Part shown: one piece after another, positions 10,738 through 19,165 of the stretch | Position numbering within the stretch: the stretch's first letter is position 1 | How the letters are laid out: each line of letters starts with the position of its first letter | From: JADKCZ01 sp963786945 | GTDB taxonomy: Bacteria; Myxococcota; Myxococcia; Myxococcales; Anaeromyxobacteraceae | Assembly (NCBI GenBank): GCA_963786945.1 | Contig: CAWBAO010000004.1 | Span: 434,001-498,000 of the forward strand | DNA: 64,000 bases | Direction: 5' to 3' | Program-made: the position numbers and the translations under genes | Notes under the pieces: generated by a model | The model's database searches: none | The model's input: only the letters and a program-made list of their open reading frames with translations | What the model was told of the DNA's origin: nothing

Positions 10738-10938
10738 GCTCGGTGGGAGCTAACGCGCCCGGCGGTGCGCTTCCACCACCCCGTCGGGGAGCGTGGCGCC
10801 GGCCAGGGCCGGGCGACGCATGCGCCAGCGCTCGCGCCTGCGGCAGAGTGACGCCGCCCCCCATTCGGCCAGGCCCGCCCGGGCGCCGGGGGGATACTGG
10901 CGACGCTCATGACCCCCACGAAGCCAGGGAGAACCACG

Positions 10939-12600
10939 ATGGCCCAGCCTTCGACTCACCCGCCGCGCGCCGCGGCGAAGCTCCCCCACGGCGCGGCCCT
11001 GCTCCACGACCCCCTGCTCAACAAGGGGACCGCCTTCACCGAGGCGGAGCGGGCCGCCCTCGGCCTGCGCGGGCTCCTGCCGCCGCACGTCCACACGCTC
11101 GAGGAGCAGGAAGCGCGGGTGATGGACAACTACCGCAACAAGCAGACCGACCTGGAGCGCTACATCCACCTGGTCAGCCTGCAGGACCGGAACGAGACCC
11201 TCTTCTACAAGGTGGTGGGCGACCACATCGAGGAGATGATGCCCATCATCTACACGCCCACGGTGGGGCAGGCGTGCCAGCAGTGGGGCCACCTCTTCCG
11301 GCGCCCGCGCGGCCTCTACGTCTCCTGGAAGGACCGGGGCTCGGTGGCGGCCCTGCTGCGCAACTGGCCGGCCTCGGAGGTCCGGGTGATCGTGGTGACC
11401 GACGGCGAGCGGATCCTCGGGCTCGGCGACCAGGGCGTGGGCGGCATGGGGATCCCCGTCGGCAAGCTCTCCCTCTACACCGCCTGCGCCGGGATCGACC
11501 CGGCCCAGTGCCTGCCGGTGATGCTCGACGTCGGCACCGAGAACGAGGGCTACCTGCGCGACCCGCTCTACATGGGGCTGCGCCAGCGCCGCATCCGCGG
11601 CCCCGAGTACGACGCCCTGGTCGCCGAGTTCATCGGCGCGGTGGGCGAGGTGTTCCCGCGGGCGCTCATCCAGTTCGAGGACTTCGCCAACCTCAACGCC
11701 TTCCGGCTGCTCTCGCAGTGGCGGGACCGGGTCTGCACCTTCAACGACGACATCCAGGGGACCGCGGCGGTCACCCTGGCCGGGCTCTACTCGGCGCTGC
11801 GGCTCACCGGGAAGGCGCTGCGCGAGCAGACCATCCTCTTCCTCGGGGCCGGCGAGGCCGGGGTCGGCATCGGCGACCTGATCGTCTCGGCCATGGTGGA
11901 CGAGGGGGCCACGCTGGCGGAGGCGCGCCGGCGCTGCTGGTTCGTCGACACCCAGGGGCTGGTGGTGCGGAGCCGGGCCGGGCTGGCCGAGCACAAGCTC
12001 CGCTTCGCCCACGACGCGCCGGGGGCGCCGGACCTGCTCTCGGCGCTGCAGGCGCTCGAGCCCACGGCCCTCGTCGGCGTCTCCACCATCGCCCGGGCCT
12101 TCGGCAGGCCGGTCATCGAGGCCATGAGCCGCCTCAACGCCCGCCCCATCGTCTTCGCCCTCTCCAACCCCACCTCCCGGTCGGAGTGCACCGCCGAGGA
12201 GGCCTACGGCTGGTCGAAGGGCCAGGCCATCTTCGCCAGCGGCAGCCCCTTCCCGCCCTGCGTGGTGGAGGGCCGGACCTTCGTCTCCGGCCAGGGGAAC
12301 AACTCGTACATCTTCCCCGGCGTCGGGCTGGGGGTGGTGGCCAGCCAGGCCCGCCACGTCACGGACCAGATGTTCGCGGCGGCAGCCCGCACCCTGGCGT
12401 CGCTGGTGCTGCCGGCCGACCTGGAGATGGGGCGCATCTACCCCTCGCTGACGCGCATCCGCGAGGTCTCGGCCCACATCGGCGCGGCGGTGGCCGAGGT
12501 GGCCTTCAAGGCCGGCCTGGCCCAGGTGGCCCGGCCCGACGACGTGCTGGGGCTGGTGAAGGCGGCCATGTGGACGCCGCGGTACCACGACTTCACCTGA
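10939..12600 (+). CDS. maeA: NAD-dependent malic enzyme
   Basis: Oxidative decarboxylation of malate to pyruvate with NAD(P). ATG 10939 is preferred over 10909 because AGGGAG lies about seven bases before it; the product is then 553 residues, the size of the large malic enzymes. Signatures include YTPTVGQACQQWG in the N-terminal domain, VVTDGERILGLGDQG, the metal-site FNDDIQGTA, and the Rossmann loop LGAGEAGVGIG. ALSNPTSRSECT near the C-terminus is also diagnostic. It would feed pyruvate and reducing power to central metabolism. A single-gene unit; a GGGGGATACT string upstream could hold the -10 box. Confidence 0.95.
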   Translation: MAQPSTHPPRAAAKLPHGAALLHDPLLNKGTAFTEAERAALGLRGLLPPHVHTLEEQEARVMDNYRNKQTDLERYIHLVSLQDRNETLFYKVVGDHIEEMMPIIYTPTVGQACQQWGHLFRRPRGLYVSWKDRGSVAALLRNWPASEVRVIVVTDGERILGLGDQGVGGMGIPVGKLSLYTACAGIDPAQCLPVMLDVGTENEGYLRDPLYMGLRQRRIRGPEYDALVAEFIGAVGEVFPRALIQFEDFANLNAFRLLSQWRDRVCTFNDDIQGTAAVTLAGLYSALRLTGKALREQTILFLGAGEAGVGIGDLIVSAMVDEGATLAEARRRCWFVDTQGLVVRSRAGLAEHKLRFAHDAPGAPDLLSALQALEPTALVGVSTIARAFGRPVIEAMSRLNARPIVFALSNPTSRSECTAEEAYGWSKGQAIFASGSPFPPCVVEGRTFVSGQGNNSYIFPGVGLGVVASQARHVTDQMFAAAARTLASLVLPADLEMGRIYPSLTRIREVSAHIGAAVAEVAFKAGLAQVARPDDVLGLVKAAMWTPRYHDFT

Positions 12601-12707
12601 GCGGCCGCCCCGGGGAGGTCGTTTGCAGGCGCCGGCCCGAGGCGCATGTACTACACTGTGCGCACGGCGCCCGAGCGGCGCCAGCCCGAGGACCAACCGA
12701 GGTGCAC

Positions 12708-13820
12708 ATGACCCGCCCACGCCCCGCCGCGCTGCTCGTGGCCGCCAGCCTGCTCACCCTCCCCGGGCTGGCCCGAACCGCCGCCGAGGAGCCACCTGCC
12801 GGGCCTGCGCCGGCCACCGCGCCACCGGCTCCGGCCGCCGCGGCGCCAGCCGCCGTGGCCCCCTCGCCGGCAACGGCCACTGCAGCACCCGCCACGGCCA
12901 CCGCGGCGCCCGCGCCTCGCCCCGAAGGCCGGGAGCTGGCGGGCCACGTCTTCATGCCGACGCTGGGCATCAAGGGACCGTTCGCCGTCACCAGCTTCGG
13001 CACCTTCCTGACGGTGGGCGAGGGCTCCTCGGTGGGCACCGTGAACCTGAACCTGCCCGACGGCTCGACCCAGACCTTCAGCGGCAGCGTGGAGTACGTC
13101 GCCATCGGGGGCGTCCTCAACTACGAGTACGAGTTCCTGCGCGGGGTGTCGGCGCGAATCGGCCTGTCCGAGTCGCTCTACTCCGGCACCACCGGCGCGG
13201 CGATGGCGGCGGTGGGGACCAACGTGCGCCTCGGGCTCGGGGCGGGGCTCACCGCCAGCCTGCCCATCGGCGACTCGATCCGGGTCGCGGCGGTGATCGA
13301 CGCCACCTCGGCGCCGAGGCTGGGGCTGCTGCTGGGCCCGGCCCTCAAGTCGTTCGCCGACAGCTGCCAGTCGGGGCTCGCCGACTGCACCTTCGACTTC
13401 GACAAGCTCTTCAAGCAGGAGAACGTCATCGAGGTGCAGCCGGGCGTGGCCGCCAGCTGGGCACCCTTCAAGGCGCTGGGCCTGACCGGCAACCTCTCCT
13501 ACTCGTACTCCAGCATCGAGACCTCGGGCAGTGGCACGTTCAGCTCCAGCGGCGTCTCCATGGGGGCGGCGGCGGACTTCGACTTCCTGGCGGTCTCCAG
13601 GGTCCCGGTGGGGCTGCAGCTCACCTGGGCCTCGCAGATCCCCGTGTCGGGTGACGACAACTCCCGCTACACCGACGTGGGCGGCGGCCTCTTCTACACC
13701 GGTCGCAAGGACCTCTCGCTCGGCCTGCAGCTCTTCGTCCGGCGCTTCAAGGTGGTCCCCGAGGTCGAGGTGAGCTGGAGCACCGTGATGGCCATGGTCG
13801 GCCTGCGCTACTACTGGTGA
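12708..13820 (+). CDS. Outer-membrane beta-barrel protein with Ala/Pro-rich linker
   Basis: A 370-residue secreted protein. Residues 1-27 are a signal peptide (LLVAASLLTLPGLARTAAEE). Residues 28-75 are a low-complexity Ala/Pro/Thr linker, followed by amphipathic beta-strands (VEYVAIGGVLNYEYEFL, GNLSYSYSSIETSG) ending in GLRYYW, an aromatic terminus typical of barrels. A CQSGLADC loop could form a disulphide. It is about 109 bases downstream of malic enzyme and ends tail-to-tail with the hyf operon, overlapping it by ten bases. Ligand unknown. Confidence 0.6.
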   Translation: MTRPRPAALLVAASLLTLPGLARTAAEEPPAGPAPATAPPAPAAAAPAAVAPSPATATAAPATATAAPAPRPEGRELAGHVFMPTLGIKGPFAVTSFGTFLTVGEGSSVGTVNLNLPDGSTQTFSGSVEYVAIGGVLNYEYEFLRGVSARIGLSESLYSGTTGAAMAAVGTNVRLGLGAGLTASLPIGDSIRVAAVIDATSAPRLGLLLGPALKSFADSCQSGLADCTFDFDKLFKQENVIEVQPGVAASWAPFKALGLTGNLSYSYSSIETSGSGTFSSSGVSMGAAADFDFLAVSRVPVGLQLTWASQIPVSGDDNSRYTDVGGGLFYTGRKDLSLGLQLFVRRFKVVPEVEVSWSTVMAMVGLRYYW

Positions 13821-14638
13821 GGGGTCCGCGGCTCGAGCACGCCCGTCCCCTCCAGCCGCAGCGCATCGCCCTCCAGCCGCCCCAGAAGGCGGAGCAGGCC
13901 GTCGAGCACGGTGACCGGGTGGGGCGGGCAGCCGGGGATCCAGAGGTCCACCGGCACGCCGGGGATGACGCCGGCCAGCCCGTCGGCACAGGTCGGGCTG
14001 CCTTTGAGCGGCCCCCCGGAGCAGGCGCAGGCCCCCACCGCGATGAGCAGCTTCGGGGCCGGGGTCGCCTCCCAGGTGGCCAGCAGCGCCTCCCGCATGT
14101 TCTCGGTGACCGGCCCGGTCACCACCAGGCCGTCGGCGTGGCGGGGCGAGGCCACGAACTGGATCCCGAAGCGCGAGAGGTCGAACTGGACGTTGCCGGC
14201 GGCGTTGAGCTCCGCCTCGCACCCGTTGCACCCGCCGGCCGACACCTGGCGCAGCTTGAGGGAGCGGCCGAAGAGCCGCTGCATCCGCTCGTCGAGCGCG
14301 GCGGCCAGCTGGGGCGCGTCGCCGCGGATCTCCAGGGCCTCGCGACTCCGCACGGCGAGCCGGTAGTCGCGGGTGAAGGTGATGGCCCGCTCCGGGCAGG
14401 CCTCCTCGCAGCGGCCGCAGAAGGTGCAGGCGCCGGTGTCCAGGGTGAGCGCCGTGCTGCCGGCGCCGGTGATGGCCTCGGTGGGGCAGACCTCCTCGCA
14501 GCGGCGGCAGCCGTCGGCGCACCGCTCCGGGGCGAGCGCCGGCCGGCCCCGGAAGCGCTCCGGGAAGCGGGCCGGCCCGTCCGGCCAGGCGATGGTCTGG
14601 TGGCCCACGTGGAGCCGGGTGCGCAGGAGTCCCTTCAC
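13811..14638 (-). CDS. hyfI: HyfH/HyfI fusion: ferredoxin domain plus NuoB-like small subunit
   Basis: A 275-residue subunit joining two proteins that are separate in Escherichia coli hydrogenase 4. Residues 40-81 carry two [4Fe-4S] sites: Cys40/44/47/51 (spaced C-x3-C-x2-C-x3-CP) and Cys71/74/77/81 (classical CxxCxxCxxxCP). Residues 130-250 form the NuoB/HycG-like domain with ligands for the proximal cluster: CNGC at 137-140, a cysteine in GACACSGG, and Cys237 in PGCPPHP. It would pass electrons to the large-subunit site. The start is GTG 14638, whose bases overlap the hyfG TGA, so translation is coupled. It is the last gene of the operon. Confidence 0.88.
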   Translation of the reverse strand: MKGLLRTRLHVGHQTIAWPDGPARFPERFRGRPALAPERCADGCRRCEEVCPTEAITGAGSTALTLDTGACTFCGRCEEACPERAITFTRDYRLAVRSREALEIRGDAPQLAAALDERMQRLFGRSLKLRQVSAGGCNGCEAELNAAGNVQFDLSRFGIQFVASPRHADGLVVTGPVTENMREALLATWEATPAPKLLIAVGACACSGGPLKGSPTCADGLAGVIPGVPVDLWIPGCPPHPVTVLDGLLRLLGRLEGDALRLEGTGVLEPRTPHQ

Positions 14639-16164
14639 AGGTCGTGTCCGCAGTAGGAGAGGTTGAAGCTCTTGTTGCAGAGCGGGAAGTCGGAGATCTG
14701 CTCGGCGCGCAGCGCCAGCGCCAGCCCGGCCCAGTCGTGGAAGGAGGCGTCCACCACCTTGTAGCGGGCGAAGCGGCCGGCGCCGTCGGTGCTCACCGCG
14801 TGGCAGAGCTCGCCGCGCCAGCCCTCCACCAGCGAGACCACCAGCCGGTGGGGCTCGAGCGCCGGCAGCGCCTGGTGCACCACGCCGGGCGGCAGGTCGC
14901 GCAGCCACGAGCCGACCAGGCGCGCCGAATGGCGGGCCTCCTCGAGCCGGACCCAGGCGCGGGCGTGGACGTCGCCGCCCTCGGCGGTGACGACCGGCGG
15001 CCGGCCGTCGGCGTAGGGGGCGAACGGGTGGCTGCGCCGGACGTCGACCGGCAGGCCGGAGGCCCGCGCCGCCGGGCCGACCATCCCCAGCTGCGCCGCC
15101 GAGGCCCGCTCGAGGATCCCGGTCCCGTCGGTCCGGTTCCGGACCGACGCCGACTCGAAGAAGAGCCCGGCCGCCTCCTCGACCTTCTCCCAGGTGGCGG
15201 CCAGCCGATCGGCGAGCCGCCCGGCGGCCTCGGCCGGGAGGTCGAAGCGCACGCCCCCCGGCACCACCAGGCCCCGGCCGAACCGGTTGCCGCAGATCTC
15301 GGCCAGGGCGTTGAGGTAGTCGGCCCGCAGCGCCCCGCAGTAGCTGGCGGTCGGCAGGTAGCCGACGTCGCCGGCCAGCGCGCCCAGGTCCCCGACGTGG
15401 TTGGCGAGCCGCTCCAGCTCCAGCGCCACGGCCCGCAGGACGGCGGCGCGGGGCGGCGCCTCCTGGCCGGCCAGCCCCTCCATGGCCCGCGCCGCGGCCA
15501 GGGCGTGGCCCACCGCCGTGTCGCCGGCGATCGACTCGACCAGGGCCGCGGTCCGGCGCGTGGGGCCGCCCAGCAGCATCCGCTCGATGGCGCGGTGCTG
15601 GTAGCCGAGCGAGATCTCGAGGTGGAAGACGTGCTCGCCGTGGCACTGGAAGCGGAAGTGGCCGGGCTCGATGATGCCGGCGTGCACCGGGCCGACGGCC
15701 ACCTCGTGCACCTCCTCGCCGGCCACGGCGAAGAACGGGGTGTCGCCGGGGAGCGTGGGGGCCGCGGCGGACCGGTCCCGGGCCGGCCTGGGCCCGCCCA
15801 GCGGGTGCTCGAAGCGCACCGGCTTGAGCCAGGGGTGGCCCCGCGGCACCACCCCGAACTGCTCGGCCAGCTCCCGCTCGAAGAGCTGCAGCGCCGGGCA
15901 CTCCTCGGCCAGGGACGGGAGGGCGTCGCCGGCCACGGTGGCGAGCACGCCGAGGCGCCCCTCGGCGTCGTTGGCCAGCACCGCGATCACCAGCACCGCC
16001 CCCGCGGTCCCGGGCAGCGCCTGGCCGTAGTAGGCCGAGACCCTGGCCCCGGCGGTGAGGGCGTCCGAGAGGATCTGCTGGAACTCCTCCGCCGGCAGGT
16101 GCGGGACGGCCCGGGCGTCGACCGCCTGTCCATTGGCGAGGAGCGCGATCCGGGACGGCATCAT
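14635..16164 (-). CDS. hyfG: HyfG-like (NuoC-NuoD fused) large subunit lacking nickel ligands
   Basis: 509 residues: a NuoC-like N-terminal part (about 1-120) fused to a NuoD/hydrogenase-large-subunit part. The family block HFRFQCHGEHVFHLEIS, LGYQHRAIER and LELERLANHVGDLG are clear. In true [NiFe] hydrogenases the block after LGYxHR carries CGICxxxH; here residues 213-220 read AGDTAVGH, so both cysteines are replaced while His remains. The C-terminal DPCxxC is replaced by NLSYCG in SFNLSYCGHDL. A NiFe centre is therefore not expected. This matches the energy-converting-hydrogenase-related (Ehr) class. Start ATG 16164 (or the adjacent ATG 16161) follows GGGAGG and overlaps the hyfF stop. Confidence 0.88.
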   Translation of the reverse strand: MMPSRIALLANGQAVDARAVPHLPAEEFQQILSDALTAGARVSAYYGQALPGTAGAVLVIAVLANDAEGRLGVLATVAGDALPSLAEECPALQLFERELAEQFGVVPRGHPWLKPVRFEHPLGGPRPARDRSAAAPTLPGDTPFFAVAGEEVHEVAVGPVHAGIIEPGHFRFQCHGEHVFHLEISLGYQHRAIERMLLGGPTRRTAALVESIAGDTAVGHALAAARAMEGLAGQEAPPRAAVLRAVALELERLANHVGDLGALAGDVGYLPTASYCGALRADYLNALAEICGNRFGRGLVVPGGVRFDLPAEAAGRLADRLAATWEKVEEAAGLFFESASVRNRTDGTGILERASAAQLGMVGPAARASGLPVDVRRSHPFAPYADGRPPVVTAEGGDVHARAWVRLEEARHSARLVGSWLRDLPPGVVHQALPALEPHRLVVSLVEGWRGELCHAVSTDGAGRFARYKVVDASFHDWAGLALALRAEQISDFPLCNKSFNLSYCGHDL

Positions 16165-17588
16165 CCGCCTCCCACCAGCGCCGCCGCCGACGCCACCAGG
16201 GCGCGCAGCGGGGCGGGCACCACCAGCCCGAGCGCCAGCACCAGCACCAGCAGCGCCAGCGGCGGCCCGGCGGTGAGCCAGGAGTCGCCCAGGCGCGGGG
16301 CCTGCAGCCCCTCGGGCGGCGCGCCCTGCACGACGCGGAGCACGGTCGCGCCCATGCCGAAGAAGATGACCGCCAGGCCGGTGAGGTAGCCGGCCGCCGG
16401 GCCCCAGGCCCCGGCCCGGATGGCCCCGTCGAGGATGGCGAACTCGCTGAAGAACGGGGCGAAGGGCGGCGAGCCGGTGATGGCCAGGAAGGAGCCCAGG
16501 AAGACCGGCCCGGACACCGGCAGGAGCCGCGCCGCGCCCCGCACCCGCTCCACCTGCTTGGAGCCGAAGGCCCGGTGGATGTTCCCGGCCGAGAGGAAGA
16601 GCGCGCCCTTGGTGAGCCCGTTGTAGACCAGGTGCAGGAAGGCGCCCGTGGTGGCCGTGCCGCCGAGCCCGACCCCCAGCACCAGGATGCCCATGTGCTC
16701 CACGCTGGAGTAGGCCAGCATCCGCTTGAAGTCTCGCTGGCGGACCAGGAAGACGGCGGCCAGGCCGATGGAGAGCAGGCCGATGGCCACCAGCGCCTGG
16801 CGCGCGAAGGCCCCCTGCCCGGCGGCGATGCAGACCTGCAGCACCCGCATCAGCGCCAGGAAGGCCACGCTGGTGACGCCGCCGGAGAGCAGCGCCCCGA
16901 GCAGGCCGGGCGCCTCGCCGTAGGCGTCCGGCTTCCAGGAGTGGAACGGGGCCAGCCCCAGCTTGGTCCCGTAGCCGGCCAGCAGGAAGACGAAGGCGAA
17001 GCGGATCCAGGGGCCCGACAGCCCCGGGCCGGCCTGCAGCAGGTCGGCCAGCAGCAGCGAGCGCGGGCCGCCCGGCCCCGCCGACGACAGCGCCAGCAGG
17101 AAGGTGCCGAGGAGCGCCAGGGCGATGCCGACCGAGCAGACCACCAGGTACTTCCAGGCCGCCTCCAGGGCGCGCTCGTTGTGGTTGAAGTAGATGAGCG
17201 GCGCCGTGGAGAGGGTGGTGATCTCGATGGCCACCCAGAGCAGGCCGAGGTGCTGCGCCAGGGCCACCGCCGAGATGGCCGAGAGCAGCACCAGCAGCCC
17301 GCCCACGAAGGTGCGGTTGTCGCGATCCTGGCGGCGTGCCAGGTAGCCCTGGGCGTAGACGGCGCAGACCAGGAAGAGGGCGCTGACCAGGCTCAGCACC
17401 AGCAGGCCGGCCGCGTCGATGGCCAGCCACGCCCCCGGCGCCGCCGCCGGGGGCGAGCCCCAGGCCCAGGCCACCGTGGCGGCGTGGGCCAGGGCGCCGG
17501 CCAGCAGCACCCGCGGCCGCCGGCGCTGCCACGGCATGGCGAAGGCCAGGGCGGCCAGCAGCAGCGGGGCGGTGACGAGGAGGAGCAC
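16161..17588 (-). CDS. hyfF: HyfF-like antiporter subunit (NuoN/MrpD family)
   Basis: 475-residue polytopic membrane protein, about 14 predicted helices, of the proton-antiporter-like family (NuoL/M/N, MrpD). Diagnostic stretches are YFNHNERALEAAWKYLVV, AGYGTKLGLAPFHSWKPDAY with the lysine on the discontinuous helix, and KRMLAYSSVEHMGI. Ion translocation through such subunits relies on these buried charged residues. The start is GTG 17588, four bases after the hyfE stop, with AAGGA in the hyfE 3' end. Confidence 0.93.
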   Translation of the reverse strand: MLLLVTAPLLLAALAFAMPWQRRRPRVLLAGALAHAATVAWAWGSPPAAAPGAWLAIDAAGLLVLSLVSALFLVCAVYAQGYLARRQDRDNRTFVGGLLVLLSAISAVALAQHLGLLWVAIEITTLSTAPLIYFNHNERALEAAWKYLVVCSVGIALALLGTFLLALSSAGPGGPRSLLLADLLQAGPGLSGPWIRFAFVFLLAGYGTKLGLAPFHSWKPDAYGEAPGLLGALLSGGVTSVAFLALMRVLQVCIAAGQGAFARQALVAIGLLSIGLAAVFLVRQRDFKRMLAYSSVEHMGILVLGVGLGGTATTGAFLHLVYNGLTKGALFLSAGNIHRAFGSKQVERVRGAARLLPVSGPVFLGSFLAITGSPPFAPFFSEFAILDGAIRAGAWGPAAGYLTGLAVIFFGMGATVLRVVQGAPPEGLQAPRLGDSWLTAGPPLALLVLVLALGLVVPAPLRALVASAAALVGGG

Positions 17589-17592
17589 GCGG

Positions 17593-18240
17593 TCAGTCCT
17601 TCAGGGCCGCCAGCTTCTCGGTGTCGAGCGAGCTGAAGGCCCGCTGGATGTCGAACATCACCAGGCCCATGACGAAGACCGCGGCGAAGAGGTCGAGCAG
17701 CACCCCCACCTCGACCATGGCCGGCATGAAGTCGGAGAGCAGCAGGCCGAGGACGAAGACCCCGTTCTCCAGGACCAGGAAGCCGAGCACCTGGCCGACC
17801 GCCTTGCGCCGGGTGACGATGAGCAGCAGGCCGCACCAGACGGTCCCGATCGAGGTCGGCACCAGCAGCAGGTGCTTGCCGGGGACCGGCAGCGCCAGCC
17901 CGGCGCTGAACCAGACCGCGGCGACGATGCCGAGGGCGCCGAGCACCATGGTGGGGGCGAAGCCGAGCAGCGGCGCCACCTCCCGGGTCACCTTCGACTC
18001 CCGCGTGGCCCGGGCCAGCAGCCAGGGGACCCCCACGCCCTTCACCGCCAGGGCGCCCAGCGCCAGCACCACCACGTGGCGGGTCTCGGTGGCGTCGCCG
18101 GCCAGCACCACCGGCAGCAGCGCCAGCAGGCCGCCCTGCGCCGCCACCGCGCGGATGCCGGCGCGCAGGCGCGAGGAGGCCAGCACGAACAGGTCCAGCA
18201 CCAGCACCAGGATGAAGAGGAGGTCGGTCCAGCCGGTCAT
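17593..18240 (-). CDS. hyfE: HyfE-like membrane subunit
   Basis: About 215 residues with six or seven hydrophobic helices, equal in length to E. coli HyfE. VLENGVFVLGLL near the C-terminus, with a buried glutamate, recalls the NuoK-like helix with its essential acidic residue, and the FDIQRAFSSLDTEKLAALKD tail is family-like. ATG 18240 has GGAG six bases upstream; ATG 18252 or GTG 18255, overlapping the hyfC stop, are alternatives. The HyfE type is found in hydrogenase-4-like and Ehr complexes and helps separate this operon from genuine complex I. Confidence 0.88.
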   Translation of the reverse strand: MTGWTDLLFILVLVLDLFVLASSRLRAGIRAVAAQGGLLALLPVVLAGDATETRHVVVLALGALAVKGVGVPWLLARATRESKVTREVAPLLGFAPTMVLGALGIVAAVWFSAGLALPVPGKHLLLVPTSIGTVWCGLLLIVTRRKAVGQVLGFLVLENGVFVLGLLLSDFMPAMVEVGVLLDLFAAVFVMGLVMFDIQRAFSSLDTEKLAALKD

Positions 18241-18251
18241 GGCGCGCTCCA

Positions 18252-19160
18252 TCACCTCAGGATCAGGACCAGCGCGAAGCCGGAGAGGACCGAGGCCCCG
18301 ATGAGGAGCTGCGGGACGCGCACCAGCCGGAGCCTGGCCATGGTGGACTCGACCAGGCCGATGGCCACCGCGAAGGCCAGCTGGCCGAGCGCGAAGGCGG
18401 CGAAGGCGGCCACCGGATCGGCCAGGCGGGCGCCCAGCGCCAGCTTCACCGCCACCGCGCCGAACAGGTAGAGCTTGAGCGCGGCGCCGTACTGGATGAG
18501 GGCGAGGTCGGGCCCGGAGTGATCGAGCACCATGACCTCGTGGATCATGGTGAGCTCGAGGTGGGTGGCGGGATCGTCCACCGGGATGCGGGCGTTCTCG
18601 GCCAGCGCCACCACGAAGACCGAGAGGGCCACCAGCAGGAGGGCCGGGCCGTCGCTCTGCCAGGCGGCCGCCAGGCCGTCGCCGAGGAGGTGCGTCAGGT
18701 CGAGCCCGCCGGTGGAGCGCACCAGCGAGACGAACCCCAGGAAGAGCGCCGGCTCGGCCAGCGCCGAGAAGCTCACCTCCCGGGCCGCCCCCATGCCCTC
18801 GAAGGAGGAGCCGGTGTCGAGCGCCGCCAGGACGGTGACGAAGCGCGCCAGGCCGAGCAGGGCGGCCAGCAGGGCGAAGTCCCCCACGAAGGAGACGGTC
18901 GCGACCGGCGCCCCCATCGGCAGGAGCAGCCCCGCCGCCAGGACCGCCGCCAGGCCGACGACCGGCCCGGCGCGGAAGACCCAGGTGGTGGTCCGGCTGT
19001 AGACCGCCCCCTTGCGGACCAGCCTGGCGAGGTCGCGCCAGGGCTGCAGCAGGGGCGGCCCCACCCTGCCGGCCACCCGCGCCTTGACCCGGCCGATCAC
19101 GCCGAGGAGCAGCGGGGGCGCGAGGAGGAAGGCGAGGAGCTGGAGCGCGGCGAGGATCAT
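18252..19160 (-). CDS. hyfC: HyfC/HycD-like membrane anchor subunit (NuoH family)
   Basis: 302 residues with about eight transmembrane helices; NuoH-type subunits form the junction between the peripheral electron-transfer arm and the antiporter-like subunits. Signatures include GRVGPPLLQPWRDLARLVRK near the N-terminus, SSFEGMGAAREVSFSALAEP with the glutamates of the E-channel, and ARIPVDDPATHLELTMIHE. ATG 19160 lies five bases after the hyfB stop, with GGGGTG just upstream. The operon lacks HyfD. Confidence 0.94.
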   Translation of the reverse strand: MILAALQLLAFLLAPPLLLGVIGRVKARVAGRVGPPLLQPWRDLARLVRKGAVYSRTTTWVFRAGPVVGLAAVLAAGLLLPMGAPVATVSFVGDFALLAALLGLARFVTVLAALDTGSSFEGMGAAREVSFSALAEPALFLGFVSLVRSTGGLDLTHLLGDGLAAAWQSDGPALLLVALSVFVVALAENARIPVDDPATHLELTMIHEVMVLDHSGPDLALIQYGAALKLYLFGAVAVKLALGARLADPVAAFAAFALGQLAFAVAIGLVESTMARLRLVRVPQLLIGASVLSGFALVLILR

Positions 19161-19165
19161 CGCGA

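Noticed and set aside
14644..16389. 581-codon plus-strand open frame opposite hyfG
   Set aside because: Shadow frame with Arg/Gly/Ala bias, no start signal and no recognisable motif; hyfG on the other strand is conserved.
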